A DNA stretch of 36,655 nt from Methylococcaceae bacterium UBA7658 (GCA_002483425.1 DLHW01000068.1:344-36998), one strand, 5' to 3'; counted from the first letter of the stretch, positions 28,301 through 36,385 are shown. Numbers and translations: made by a program. The notes: a model not told the origin generated them from the letters alone.

Positions 28301-28862
28301 GTTCGACGGCTGTGGTTATATAGCGTTCTTCTTCCTCCTTACCGGTACGTTGTAATTCGAGATAAAAACTTTGCTCGAACAAAGCGCCCCACTGCCCGGC
28401 TAAGTCTGTTGCTAAATCATGATTGCCAGCCAGTAACGCCTTACCAATCTCGCCCTGCATTGCGCCCGATAAAGCGATCAAGCCCGCATGGTTGGCTTGT
28501 TGTATCCATTCCTGTTTCAGCATCGGTACGCCTTGATGCTGGCCTTCCTGGTACGCCTTGGAAAGCAGCTCCATCAAGGTGACATATCCCGAATGGTTCT
28601 TTGCCAGCAACGTTAAACGGTGCGGTGAAGTGGGTTCTTCGGGATTAAAGATCAACACGTCGGCTCCGGTAATCGGTTTAATGCCTTGTCCTATCGCGGC
28701 TTTATAAAACTTCACCAGCGCAAACAGATTGGCATGATCAGTTACCGCTATCGCGGGCATGTTCAACTCCGCCAACCGTTTTATCAATGGTTTGATTCTG
28801 ACGATGCCATCGACCAGGGAAAACTCAGTGTGAAGCCTCAAGTGAACGAATTGGGGTTGCAT
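25365..28862 (-). CDS. dnaE: DNA polymerase III alpha subunit
   Basis: DnaE is the replicative polymerase subunit. From the ATG at 28862 it has 1165 residues (E. coli 1160) and begins MQPQFVHLRLHTEFS, aligning with the E. coli start; an in-frame TTG four codons earlier is less likely. The N-terminal PHP domain is followed by the C-family palm with GPGRGSGAGSLVAYAL and the catalytic PDFDIDFCMDRRDEVI. Further on are TQFDKDDVEAVGLVKFDFLGL (third catalytic Asp), GRAMGKKKPEEM-type fingers, the GYGFNKSHSAAYA segment, a helix-hairpin-helix region (YGLGAIKGVGESAI), and the OB fold VAGLVVEIRTRQTKQGKTMGF. Both ribosome sites are weak. The gene converges on gltD. Confidence 0.96.
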   Translation of the reverse strand: MQPQFVHLRLHTEFSLVDGIVRIKPLIKRLAELNMPAIAVTDHANLFALVKFYKAAIGQGIKPITGADVLIFNPEEPTSPHRLTLLAKNHSGYVTLMELLSKAYQEGQHQGVPMLKQEWIQQANHAGLIALSGAMQGEIGKALLAGNHDLATDLAGQWGALFEQSFYLELQRTGKEEEERYITTAVELALATGLPVVATNDVRFLKQSDFAAHEVRVCINQGRVLDDTRRPKDYTDQQYLRSAEEMLALFADIPEALQNTVEIAKRCNLQLKLGENYLPDFSVPEDMTLSELMAVSARQGLEDRLAQHPAAGKGSTEENRKVYDRRLEDELQMISQMGFPGYFMIVADFIQWAKNNSIPVGPGRGSGAGSLVAYALKITDLDPIEFDLLFERFLNPERISMPDFDIDFCMDRRDEVIDYVARHYGRDHVAQIITYGSMAAKAVIRDVGRVQGFPYGFVDGLAKLIPFEIGMTLEKALEDSAELKQKYQDDEEVRNLVDMAKALEGIARNAGKHAGGVVISPTKLTDFTPLYCEQGGGNLVTQFDKDDVEAVGLVKFDFLGLRTLTIIDWALQIINSRPQRAGLPSIDIGTISRDDAKTYELLKKGQTTAVFQLESRGMKELIKKLKPDCFDDIIALVALFRPGPLESGMVDDYIRVKHGADAEYAHPLLEPILKPTNGVILYQEQVMQIARELASYTLGGADMLRRAMGKKKPEEMAKQREIFTTGAVANQVEEKIATYVFDLMEKFAGYGFNKSHSAAYALVAYQTAWLKTHFPAAFMSAVLSSDMDNTDKVVTLIEECRLMELEICPPNINVSNYRFTINDDEHIVYGLGAIKGVGESAIEEILKERAEQGTFLGLYDLCKRVDLRKVNRRVLEALCRAGAFDIFDSNRAGHLTELPTIVKVAEQHGKMAEAGQNDLFGLGGGAKEIEEKAEVYTTNVEPWTEQERLNAEKMTLGLFLTGHPISQYEAEIRQFTRGTIAELLSEVERSKGRMEARVAGLVVEIRTRQTKQGKTMGFATLDDRTGRLEIAMFGDKYETYRSIFSRDALLVAEGALSVDDYTNSLRLTVDTLYTMDQAREQFSKGLKMHWHTNGCTPENTTFMQELQNVLQVFRGGSCPVTIDYTCHEGKASLQLGDGWRVHPSDDLLIRLNRLFGISRVEVYYR

Positions 28863-29120
28863 TGAATGATGCAAAGGAAAATTAGATGTATTAAAAGCTG
28901 CTATTATGACAAAACACGAGGGCCGATGAACATAGTTAGTGGAGGTTATTAATCGACATTCGAGGTCTCTTGAGTAAAGAATTGAAAAAGGGTAATCAGA
29001 TTTATAATTGTGAAAAATTTACAAAAAATCGCCTTTCCTAAAAATCATGTTATGTTGGATTTGCTTGTATTAATTTAAGTTAACAAAGAATTAACCGAAA
29101 ACTTAAACGAGGAAAATGAT

Positions 29121-29426
29121 ATGTTAAATAAAACGCTGCCTATTTTTACTTTTATAATATTGGCAAATGCTTCGCCTGTTTTTGCAAATCCTGTTTTCGA
29201 GACTGTATTTGAAGATAAAGTTAGTGTTAATGTTAAACGAATCTCATCGGCGTTCGCTTCGGAAATCTATTCTGTAAAAAAGGACCAACCTTACAGCGAA
29301 TCGAGCGATCCGATTTTTCACAGTAACGGACCCGAAACGCAAAGTCCGCAACACGGCTATTTCGCGGTACCGTTAATAGTAATCGGTTTAGCGGGAATTT
29401 TGCTCTATTTCAGCCGGAACGAATAG
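29121..29426 (+). CDS. Small exported protein with C-terminal membrane anchor, unknown function
   Basis: I do not recognise this 101-residue protein. Residues 1-22 look like a Sec signal peptide (hydrophobic core, cleavage after SPVFA). The middle (about 23-77) is polar, with many Ser, Lys and acidic residues and no cysteine. Residues about 80-97 form a single hydrophobic helix beginning VP and containing GLAG, followed by the tail SRNE. The layout is that of a small periplasmic protein anchored at its C-terminus. It resembles PEP-CTERM/exosortase tails in outline but lacks the PEP motif and the Arg-rich end. The ATG has a good ribosome site (GAGGA, seven bases upstream). A strong terminator follows directly, so it is a single-gene unit between dnaE and mlaA. 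The 246 bp upstream is AT-rich; I see a possible extended -10 (TGTTATGTT near 29050) but no good -35. Confidence 0.75.
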   Translation: MLNKTLPIFTFIILANASPVFANPVFETVFEDKVSVNVKRISSAFASEIYSVKKDQPYSESSDPIFHSNGPETQSPQHGYFAVPLIVIGLAGILLYFSRNE

Positions 29427-29450
29427 GTTTTCACTAGATCAGCCTAAAAC

Positions 29451-29468
29451 AAGGGGCGTTTGCCCCTT
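29451..29468. terminator. Rho-independent terminator of the small exported protein gene
   Basis: AAGGGGC and GCCCCTT pair perfectly over 7 bp around GTTT, followed by TTAATTT. It lies 25 bp after the small gene's stop. The complementary strand also leads into T-rich sequence (GTTTTAGG), so it could stop leftward mlaA transcripts, whose gene ends 64 bp to the right. Confidence 0.85.
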
Positions 29469-29531
29469 TTAATTTCGTGGAGTTTAATTTTGTAAGTTTA
29501 AATACTCAACGGACTCGCAACGGCTATTCAA

Positions 29532-30326
29532 TCAATATTTCGGGTGCGGGTCGAGCGGTGCGAAACTGCCGCCTTCCAAATTATCGATATCGAAATCGGC
29601 GTCAGTTATATTACCGTCATTGACAAGATAATTCCGGCGTTGAAAATAAGCATTCTTAATAAATTCGTATCGATCCACCGAAGCCGCTTCCGAGACGACC
29701 TTTTCGGCCGCAAGGATGTCGGCGCGTTTGTCGATAGCGTTAACGATGTACATGCCGCTACTGATACCGGCTTCGACGGCGTTGCTCATGCCGGGGAAAG
29801 CCCCAAAACCGACATAAGTCGCCGGATTAGCCGCCGCATCGCCGATCAAACCGGCAATGCCTCTAGGCGAACTGGGGCCAAGCAAGGGCAACACCAGATA
29901 AGGACCTGCGGGCACTCCCCAAACGCCTAAGGTTTGGTCGAAATCTTCATGATGTTTAGGCAAGTCGATCATCGATGCGATGTCGAACAAACCGCCTAAG
30001 CCAGCGGTTGAATTGACCAAAAAGCGCGAACCGTCCATACCTGTCTGGACTACTTTGAATTGCAATAAATCGTTAATGGTCACTGCAATATCGTTAAGAT
30101 TGCTGAAAAAATTCGACACCCCTTGGTCGGCGAATTCCGGCATGATCCATTGATAACCCTTTGCGACCGGCCTCATCGCATAATCGTCAAAACTATCATT
30201 AAACGATTGTACGCCCCTGTTCCAGCCTTCCAGCGGATCGCTCACGTTACCGGTTGTAGCGCATCCCGATAATAAGGAAAAGAACACAAAGCCGATTACT
30301 TGTGTCATTGGTTTTTTCTTTCGCAT
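29532..30326 (-). CDS. mlaA: Outer-membrane lipid asymmetry lipoprotein MlaA (VacJ)
   Basis: MlaA sits in the outer membrane with a porin and removes misplaced phospholipids from the outer leaflet, passing them to MlaC and the MlaFEDB complex. The 264-residue precursor has a lipobox LLSGC with the lipidated Cys at 22. The body has DPLEGWNRGVQSFNDSFDDYAMRPVAKGY, NFFSNLNDIAVTINDLLQ, RFLVNSTAGLGGLFDIA, DFDQTLGVWGVPAGPYLVLPLLGPSSPR and the late FIKNAYFQRRNYLVNDG, all landmarks of the family. The start at 30326 has AGGGG eight bases upstream; an in-frame ATG six codons on would also leave the lipobox intact. The mlaFEDCB genes are not here, so mlaA stands alone, divergent from rnt. Confidence 0.95.
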   Translation of the reverse strand: MRKKKPMTQVIGFVFFSLLSGCATTGNVSDPLEGWNRGVQSFNDSFDDYAMRPVAKGYQWIMPEFADQGVSNFFSNLNDIAVTINDLLQFKVVQTGMDGSRFLVNSTAGLGGLFDIASMIDLPKHHEDFDQTLGVWGVPAGPYLVLPLLGPSSPRGIAGLIGDAAANPATYVGFGAFPGMSNAVEAGISSGMYIVNAIDKRADILAAEKVVSEAASVDRYEFIKNAYFQRRNYLVNDGNITDADFDIDNLEGGSFAPLDPHPKY

Positions 30327-30452
30327 TATTTACGCCCCTAATTCACTATTATTTTTTTGTTTTATCGAAACTGCGGTTAACATACTACTGAGTCGAGATA
30401 ATCATCGACCTTCTAAAACATCCTGCACATTAGCTTATCCACACGACTATCA

Positions 30453-31088
30453 ATGACCTCAACCGCAATTCCTCTCGACAAACGCTTTAGAGGCTATCTT
30501 CCCGTTGTGGTCGATATTGAAACAGCCGGATTCAACGCCAAAAAGCATGCAATGCTTGAAATTGCCGCCGTCATCGTCGAATTCGACGCAAACCGCGAAC
30601 TCGCCATTACAGAACGATATTCGACGCACGTCATCCCTTTTAAAAACGCCGAACTGGACGAAGCGGCGCTTAAATTCAACGGCATCGATCCGCATCATCC
30701 GTTCCGTATGGCGGTCGAGGAACTGGAAGCTTTACAAATGCTATTCAATCCCATCTCGAAAGCCATCAAACGCAACAATTGCAAACGGGCTATCTTGGTC
30801 GGACATAATCCCGCCTTCGACATTTCATTCCTGAACGCCGCAATCCATCGGACTAAAATTAAACGCAGCCCGTTTCATCCGTTCAGTTCTTTCGATACTG
30901 CGACCTTAGGCGGCTTGGCTTACCAGCAAACCGTGCTATCGAAAATTATCCAATCCGCCGGTCTCGATTGGGACGACCAAAAAGCCCATTCCGCCCTTTA
31001 CGACGCTGAGAAAACCGCCGAACTGTTTTGCCTCATCGTCAACCGCTGGAAGCATTTGGAATCGCTGGCGGTCATGCCGGAAACTTGA
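30453..31088 (+). CDS. rnt: Ribonuclease T
   Basis: RNase T is a dimeric DEDDh 3'-5' exonuclease that trims tRNA CCA ends, 23S and 5S rRNA, and single-stranded DNA ends. The 211-residue product (E. coli 215) has the four exonuclease acids and the catalytic His: D21 and E23 in VVVDIETAGFNAK, D123 in GHNPAFDISF, and H179 and D184 in AHSALYDAEKTAELF. RNase T-specific stretches are also present, such as FNGIDP, RSPFHPFSSFDTATLGGLA and QTVLSKIIQSAG. It is divergent from mlaA across a 126-bp gap and ends 32 bp before the convergent grxD gene. Confidence 0.96.
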   Translation: MTSTAIPLDKRFRGYLPVVVDIETAGFNAKKHAMLEIAAVIVEFDANRELAITERYSTHVIPFKNAELDEAALKFNGIDPHHPFRMAVEELEALQMLFNPISKAIKRNNCKRAILVGHNPAFDISFLNAAIHRTKIKRSPFHPFSSFDTATLGGLAYQQTVLSKIIQSAGLDWDDQKAHSALYDAEKTAELFCLIVNRWKHLESLAVMPET

Positions 31089-31120
31089 TTCCGTAACCTT
31101 CCCCTCGGCAAAACAACGGA

Positions 31121-31444
31121 CTATTCGGAAACTCCGCCAGCAGCGCTCAGCATCGTTTTCAACTCGCCTTTTTGGAATAAATCGGTCACGATGTCGCAAC
31201 CGCCGACCAGTTCTCCAGAGATATAAAGTTGCGGATAAGTCGGCCAATTCGAATAAATCTTGAGAGCTTCGCGCAGTTCCGGATCTTCAAAAATATTGAC
31301 ATATGAATATTTGGCGCCGCAGGCATCCAAAACTTGCACCGTCTGACCGGAAAAACCGCATTGCGGGAAATCCGGCGTACCCTTCATATAGAGAACGACA
31401 GGATTGTTCTCGAGTTGATCTTTAATTCTTTCGGTTACATTCAT
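31121..31444 (-). CDS. grxD: Monothiol glutaredoxin, Grx4 type
   Basis: Grx4-type glutaredoxins bind a 2Fe-2S cluster with glutathione and, often with BolA, take part in iron-sulfur delivery and iron sensing. The 107-residue protein has the monothiol active site CGFS at residues 29-32, the preceding KGTPDFPQ, the cis-proline region NWPTYPQLYISGELVGGCDI that binds glutathione, and the usual length. A second Cys in GGCDI is common in this family. The gene is divergent from argD and convergent with rnt. Rich iron-sulfur users nearby (GltB, GltD, IlvD) make it a plausible but not specific partner. Confidence 0.96.
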   Translation of the reverse strand: MNVTERIKDQLENNPVVLYMKGTPDFPQCGFSGQTVQVLDACGAKYSYVNIFEDPELREALKIYSNWPTYPQLYISGELVGGCDIVTDLFQKGELKTMLSAAGGVSE

Positions 31445-31517
31445 TACCCATTTCCGTATTTAATAAAAATGAGCTAATTTTATCATTAAGAAATCAGGAA
31501 ATCCTATAATAATAGAC

Positions 31518-31546
31518 TTGCCTCTCAGTTCTTTGAAAATTATAAT
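31518..31546 (+). promoter_or_regulatory. Sigma-70 promoter for argD-argF
   Basis: TTGCCT (31518-31523), a 17-bp spacer and a perfect TATAAT (31541-31546) lie 55 bp before the argD ATG. Transcription would start near 31553. I could not recognise an ArgR box pair. Confidence 0.7.
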
Positions 31547-31600
31547 CGAGCCTTTTTCTTACGGGCAGCCGAGCACTGTCTTTTTTTGCAGGTAATTATT

Positions 31601-32803
31601 ATGACGAGTCATGTGATGCCCACCTACGGGCGTTTAGATGTTACCTTCGAGCGGGGCGAAGGCGCTTGGCTGTGGGACGACAATAATAAGCAATACCTCG
31701 ACGCCCTGTCCGGCATCGCGGTATGCGGCTTAGGCCACGCCCACCCTGCCGTTCACAGAGCAATCTGCAAACAAAGCGAGAAATTGCTGCACACCTCCAA
31801 TATTTACCGCATCGGCGTACAAGAACAACTGGCCGACCGGCTGATAAGCTTAAGTGGAATGGAGAACGTTTTTTTCTGCAATTCCGGCGCGGAAGCCAAT
31901 GAAGCGGCGATCAAAATTGCACGCAAATTCGGTCACGAGCGCGGCATCGATAATCCCGCCGTCATCGTGACCGAAAAAAGCTTCCACGGGCGCACCTTGG
32001 CGACGCTCAGCGCCACCGGCAACGCCAAAATACAAAAAGGCTTCGAACCTTTGGTCGACGGCTTCATCCGTGCACCTTACAACAATATCGGCGCAATTGA
32101 ATCTACCCTCAGCCAAAATCCCAATATCGTCGCCATCTTGGTCGAACCAATCCAGGGCGAAGGCGGCATTAACATCCCCGCCAGCGATTACCTGAATAAA
32201 ATCCGCGCCCTTTGCGACCGGCACAACCTTTTGATGATGCTGGACGAAATCCAAAGCGGCATCGGCCGCACCGGAAAATTTCTGGCTTACCAGCATAACG
32301 GCCTATTGCCGGACGTTTGCACCTTGGCGAAAGCGCTCGGCAACGGCGTACCGGTTGGCGCATGTCTGGCAGCAGGCAAAGCGGCGACGATACTCACCGC
32401 CGGTAATCACGGGTCCACTTTTGGCGGCAACCCTTTGGCTTGCAGCGCAGCCTTAGCCGTCTTGGACGTTATAGAGAACGATAACTTAATCGCATCGGCG
32501 GAAACCAAAGGCCATGCCATCAGTACAGGGCTTGCGAAACAGTTACAGGGCAACCCCCATATCATTGAAATCCGCTACAAAGGGTTAATGATTGGGATAG
32601 AATTGGATGAACCTTGCTCCGAACTCGTGCAAATGGCGCTCGCGCAAGGCCTGCTGATTAATGTCACCCAAGAAAAAATTATCCGCTTGTTACCGCCCTT
32701 GATCATCGACGATATGCAAATCAAGCAGTTAGTGGAAACTCTAGCAACCTTGATTGCACAGTTCACAGCAAAACTTTCAACTTTAAGCGACCATGCAGCC
32801 TAG
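31601..32803 (+). CDS. argD: Acetylornithine aminotransferase
   Basis: ArgD is a PLP enzyme that converts N-acetylglutamate semialdehyde to N-acetylornithine with glutamate, and often also serves as succinyldiaminopimelate aminotransferase in lysine synthesis. From the ATG at 31601 it has 400 residues; an in-frame TTG five codons upstream is less likely because AGGT stands seven bases before the ATG. Motifs include YLDALSGIAVCGLGHAHP, FFCNSGAEANEAAIKIARK, KSFHGRTLATLSATGNAK, VEPIQGEGGINIP, LDEIQSGIGRTGKF and the PLP lysine K244 in TLAKALGNGVPVG, then GNHGSTFGGNPLACSAA. Its 3' end overlaps argF by 11 bp, which suggests coupled translation. Confidence 0.95.
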   Translation: MTSHVMPTYGRLDVTFERGEGAWLWDDNNKQYLDALSGIAVCGLGHAHPAVHRAICKQSEKLLHTSNIYRIGVQEQLADRLISLSGMENVFFCNSGAEANEAAIKIARKFGHERGIDNPAVIVTEKSFHGRTLATLSATGNAKIQKGFEPLVDGFIRAPYNNIGAIESTLSQNPNIVAILVEPIQGEGGINIPASDYLNKIRALCDRHNLLMMLDEIQSGIGRTGKFLAYQHNGLLPDVCTLAKALGNGVPVGACLAAGKAATILTAGNHGSTFGGNPLACSAALAVLDVIENDNLIASAETKGHAISTGLAKQLQGNPHIIEIRYKGLMIGIELDEPCSELVQMALAQGLLINVTQEKIIRLLPPLIIDDMQIKQLVETLATLIAQFTAKLSTLSDHAA

Positions 32804-33695
32804 ACATTTCATCAGCCTGCTCGACATCAGCGGCAGCGAATTCCGCAGTTTAATCAACCGGGCGACCGAACTTAAACAATATCGCGACCCTGACTATCAA
32901 CCCTTAAAAGGCCGAGTCTTGGGGATGATTTTTGAAAAATCGTCTACCCGCACCCGAATTTCCTTTGAAGCGGGCATGGCGCATTTCGGCGGCAACGCTA
33001 TTTTCCTATCGTCTAGGGACACCCAGCTAGGCCGTGGCGAACCATTGGAGGACAGCGCTAAAGTCATTTCCAGCATGGTCGATTGCATAATGCTGCGTAC
33101 TTTCAAACATGAAACTGTCGAAACGTTCGCACAACACTCATCCGTGCCGGTGATTAACGGCTTGACCGACGAACAGCACCCTTGCCAATTATTGGCTGAC
33201 ATGCAAACTTTTTTCGAAGTCCGCGGCGACATCCAAGGTAAAACTGCCGCTTGGATCGGAGACGGTAATAACATGTGTCATTCCTATATTCAGGCCGCTA
33301 CCGTGCTTGATTTTAAATTGAATATCGCAGCGCCAAACGGTTATCAGCCCGATAAAAATATAGCCAGCGCGGCAGGCGAACGCGTCCGGTTTTTCGATAA
33401 CGCCAAAGCAGCAGCAAAACATGCCGACTTGATCGTCACCGACGTGTGGGCCAGCATGGGACAAGAAGGCGAGCAAAAACTCCGCTGCGCCGCCTTTAAG
33501 GACTACCAAGTCAACGCTGAAATCATGGCTTCAGCTCATGCCGATGCGATTTTTATGCATTGCTTGCCCGCACACCGGGATGAAGAAGTCAGCGCCGGGG
33601 TTATCGACGGGCCGCAAAGCGTTGTCTTCGCGGAGGCTGAAAACCGCTTGCACTCGCAAAAAGCGCTGCTGGAATTTCTTTTATGCGCCAAATAA
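32793..33695 (+). CDS. argF: Ornithine carbamoyltransferase, anabolic
   Basis: ArgF makes citrulline from ornithine and carbamoyl phosphate. The 300-residue product has the carbamoyl phosphate loop STRTR (residues 51-55), LSSRDTQLGRGEPLEDSAKV, HPCQ (129-132), the DGNNMCHS stretch, VTDVWASMGQE and the ornithine-binding FMHCLPAHR. Length and sequence fit the short anabolic type rather than the longer catabolic ArcB. The ATG lies within the last codons of argD, 11 bp before its end, linking two steps of the arginine pathway in one transcript. The next gene starts 43 bp downstream. Confidence 0.95.
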   Translation: MQPRHFISLLDISGSEFRSLINRATELKQYRDPDYQPLKGRVLGMIFEKSSTRTRISFEAGMAHFGGNAIFLSSRDTQLGRGEPLEDSAKVISSMVDCIMLRTFKHETVETFAQHSSVPVINGLTDEQHPCQLLADMQTFFEVRGDIQGKTAAWIGDGNNMCHSYIQAATVLDFKLNIAAPNGYQPDKNIASAAGERVRFFDNAKAAAKHADLIVTDVWASMGQEGEQKLRCAAFKDYQVNAEIMASAHADAIFMHCLPAHRDEEVSAGVIDGPQSVVFAEAENRLHSQKALLEFLLCAK

Positions 33696-33738
33696 GGTTA
33701 TATTTGCACTGTTAAACTCTCATCTAATAGAGGCTATT

Positions 33739-34404
33739 GTGAAAATACGTTATGTGTTTTTCCTGCTTTATCTGTTGTCCGCTGCCGGTTACGCCAAGAC
33801 GGTTTATGTCATCAATAATCTCGATATACCGCTCCGTAGTAAAGAAAGCGCCAAAAGCAAGATTATGAGTTTGCTTCCTTTAGGAACGGCGGTGGAAGTA
33901 TTGAATGAAAACGATAAAACCGGTTTTTCTCATGTTCAATTAACGAACGGCTTGCAAGGCTATATTGCTACTACCAATACCGTAGCGACCCCGCCAAATC
34001 GAACACAGCCGGGAACCATAGCCGCAAATCTAGGTTCGCTTCAAAACGAAAATAATTCGCTTAAAGCGGAGCTGGCTAAATTGAAAGCCTCCATTGCACC
34101 GGGTACGCCGTTGGAACAATCGTTAGCGGTCGAACGAGACCGGTTAGATCGCGAATTGACCGAATTGAAGCGTACTGCTGCTAATCAAATTCAATTAAAA
34201 GACGAACGCGATTTACTCCAAGAAGATGTGGTCAACATCAAACGCGAACTCGAACAACTTAAACTTGAAAATACGGCCTTAAAAGACGGCGCTAAACAGG
34301 ATTGGTTTCTATACGGCGGCATGCTGGCGTTAGCGGGTGTACTGATGGGCATCATTTTGCCTAAACTGGGTTGGAGCCGGAAAAGCGATTGGGATCGTTT
34401 CTAG
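33739..34404 (+). CDS. SH3-domain membrane protein, YgiM/TIGR04211 type
   Basis: The 221-residue product has the four-part layout of the E. coli YgiM family. A signal peptide ends after YA (residue 19). A bacterial SH3 domain follows (about 20-85; TVYVINNLDIPLRSKESAKSKIMSLLPLGTAVEVL). Then come a Leu/Glu/Lys-rich coiled coil (about 100-180) and one C-terminal membrane helix with the family's WFLYGGMLALAGVLMGIILPKL and a basic tail SRKSDWDRF. The role of the family is not established; an envelope function is inferred. The frame is open upstream through argF, but I chose the GTG at 33739: AGAGG precedes it by five bases and the signal peptide starts there. It may be co-transcribed with argD-argF. 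Confidence 0.9.
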   Translation: MKIRYVFFLLYLLSAAGYAKTVYVINNLDIPLRSKESAKSKIMSLLPLGTAVEVLNENDKTGFSHVQLTNGLQGYIATTNTVATPPNRTQPGTIAANLGSLQNENNSLKAELAKLKASIAPGTPLEQSLAVERDRLDRELTELKRTAANQIQLKDERDLLQEDVVNIKRELEQLKLENTALKDGAKQDWFLYGGMLALAGVLMGIILPKLGWSRKSDWDRF

Positions 34405-34454
34405 ACCGCTAAACCAACTTACAATAATCTCTCATTCTTAAAAATACAAACAAC

Positions 34455-36152
34455 ATGTCTGGAAACGAAGATAACACTATACGGCCTTATTCGTCACAAA
34501 TCGTCGACGGCATGGAACGCGCCCCAAGCCGCGCCATGCTGTACGCAGTCGGCTTTACCAACGAAGACTTCAATAAACCGCAAGTCGGCATCGCTTCGAC
34601 CTGGAGCATGGTCACGCCCTGCAACATGCACATCAATAAGCTCGCCGACGATGCTGCTCGCGGAGTCAATAGCGCCAGCGGCAAGGCCGTCATTTTCAAT
34701 ACCATCACCATTTCAGACGGAATTTCGATGGGTACGGAAGGCATGAAATATTCGCTGGTATCGCGCGAAGTGATCGCCGATTCGATTGAAACCGTGGCCG
34801 GCTGCCAGGGTTTCGACGGCATTGTCGCCATCGGCGGCTGCGACAAAAACATGCCGGGGTGTATGATAGCTTTATCGCGGCTTAACCGTCCGGCCATTTT
34901 CGTCTACGGCGGCACCATAATGCCCGGCTGCCATAACGACAAAAAACTGGATGTCGTATCCGTGTTTGAAGCCGTCGGCGCGCGCGCCAACAATAAAATC
35001 GACGATGCCGAACTCGCCGCAATCGAAGCCAAAGCCATCCCCGGCGCCGGTTCCTGCGGCGGCATGTACACCGCGAACACCATGGCGTCGGCCATCGAAG
35101 CATTGGGTATGAGTATGCCGAACAGTTCCGCGCAAGCAGCGATTTCAGAAGACAAACGCCTGGACTGCGAACGCGCAGGCGCTGCTGTAATGGAACTCAT
35201 CAAAAAGAATATCAAGCCCAAAGACATCATGACCAAAGCGGCCTTTGAAAACGCCGTCACTGTTGTGATTGCGCTGGGCGGCTCGACCAATGCGGTCTTG
35301 CATTTACTGGCCATGGCGAACGCTTGCAACGTCGATTTAACGCTGGACGATTTCAACCGGATCGGCGCGCATGTCCCCATGCTGGCGGATTTAAAGCCCA
35401 GCGGACGCTACCAAATGGCGGAACTGGTCGAAATCGGCGGCATCCAGCCATTAATGAAAGAACTGTTGGATCGTGGCTTGCTGCATGGCGAATGCTTAAC
35501 GGTGACGGGAAAGACCTTGGCCGGCAACCTAGCCGACGTTAAACCCTATCCGGAAGGCCAAGACATGATCCGTCCCCTAGATAACCCAATCAAAAAAGAC
35601 AGTCATTTGGTAGTCTTATACGGGAATTTGGCGGTAGAAGGCGCGGTGGCGAAGATTACCGGCAAGGAAGGCTTGGTCCTCACCGGCTCAGCCAAAGTTT
35701 ATGACGCCGAAGAACAGGCTTTACAAGCCATCCTGAACGGCGAAATCGTCAAGGGCGATGTCATTGTCGTGCGTTACGAAGGGCCGAAAGGCGGGCCAGG
35801 TATGCGGGAAATGCTGTCGCCAACTTCGGCCATCATGGGTAAAGGTTTGGGAAAAGAGGTTGCCTTAATTACAGACGGCCGTTTCTCCGGCGGCACCCAT
35901 GGTTTTGTGGTCGGACATATCACGCCCGAAGCTTATGCCGGCGGTACTTTAGCCGTCGTGCAAAACGGAGACCGGATTACCATAGATGCGGAAAAACGGG
36001 AATTGACTTTGCACGTTAATGAACACGAAATCGCCCGCCGCTTAGAACAATGGCGGCAACCAGCCCCGCGTTATACCCGAGGAGTCTTGGCCAAATACGC
36101 TAAGTTGGTGAGTTCGGCTTCGTTAGGCGCAGTTACCGACAATCTGGATTAA
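34455..36152 (+). CDS. ilvD: Dihydroxy-acid dehydratase
   Basis: IlvD dehydrates 2,3-dihydroxy-isovalerate and -methylvalerate in valine, leucine and isoleucine synthesis, using an iron-sulfur cluster and magnesium. The 565-residue product has the three cluster cysteines C56 (TPCNMHIN), C129 (GGCDKNMPGC) and C201 (GAGSCGGMYTANTM), with the metal-binding DK after C129 and the late segments RYEGPKGGPGMREML, DGRFSGGTHGFVVGHITPEA. At 565 residues it belongs to the shorter branch of the family; the E. coli protein has 616. The ATG at 34455 has no recognisable Shine-Dalgarno sequence. It follows the SH3-protein gene by 50 bp, and no clear promoter is visible in that gap. Confidence 0.96.
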   Translation: MSGNEDNTIRPYSSQIVDGMERAPSRAMLYAVGFTNEDFNKPQVGIASTWSMVTPCNMHINKLADDAARGVNSASGKAVIFNTITISDGISMGTEGMKYSLVSREVIADSIETVAGCQGFDGIVAIGGCDKNMPGCMIALSRLNRPAIFVYGGTIMPGCHNDKKLDVVSVFEAVGARANNKIDDAELAAIEAKAIPGAGSCGGMYTANTMASAIEALGMSMPNSSAQAAISEDKRLDCERAGAAVMELIKKNIKPKDIMTKAAFENAVTVVIALGGSTNAVLHLLAMANACNVDLTLDDFNRIGAHVPMLADLKPSGRYQMAELVEIGGIQPLMKELLDRGLLHGECLTVTGKTLAGNLADVKPYPEGQDMIRPLDNPIKKDSHLVVLYGNLAVEGAVAKITGKEGLVLTGSAKVYDAEEQALQAILNGEIVKGDVIVVRYEGPKGGPGMREMLSPTSAIMGKGLGKEVALITDGRFSGGTHGFVVGHITPEAYAGGTLAVVQNGDRITIDAEKRELTLHVNEHEIARRLEQWRQPAPRYTRGVLAKYAKLVSSASLGAVTDNLD

Positions 36153-36171
36153 TTCGATTTGCCTCGACTAT

Positions 36172-36230
36172 GTGGTCTATGTTTTAACTAATTCGGCAAT
36201 GCCTGGATTGGTTAATACAGGATAGACCAC
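36172..36230. repeat. Long imperfect inverted repeat downstream of ilvD
   Basis: GTGGTCTAT (36172-36180) and ATAGACCAC (36222-36230) are perfect 9-bp inverted arms. Inside them TAACTAATTC pairs with GGATTGGTTA over 10 bp (two G-U pairs), and GGC/GCC closes an AAT loop, with an internal loop between the two helices. No T-tract follows at once, so it is not a classic terminator. It may form an RNA hairpin at the ilvD 3' end, or be a remnant or site of the element whose recombinase lies to the right. The rest of the 233-bp gap (to 36385) shows nothing I can name. Confidence 0.5.
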
Positions 36231-36385
36231 TTAAGACGACTTTTAGAATTGCTCAGTTTTATACAACGGGTGTGCCTGTCCCTTTCGCGCTTATTTATGC
36301 GTGTCCCGAACAAGCTATTGCAATATTAAAACTATTACATATGGAAGAAGGCTATTATTGCCCATCCTCGAAATTTTAAAATCTG

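Noticed and set aside
29354..29426. PEP-CTERM sorting signal at the end of the small exported protein
   Set aside because: The VP...GLAG...SR outline is similar, but the Pro-Glu-Pro motif and the Arg cluster are missing, so only a C-terminal membrane helix is claimed.
36270..36345. Repeated GTGTCCC / CTGTCCC motifs near the recombinase gene
   Set aside because: The copies are too short and too diverged to call a repeat family or recombination site from this window alone.
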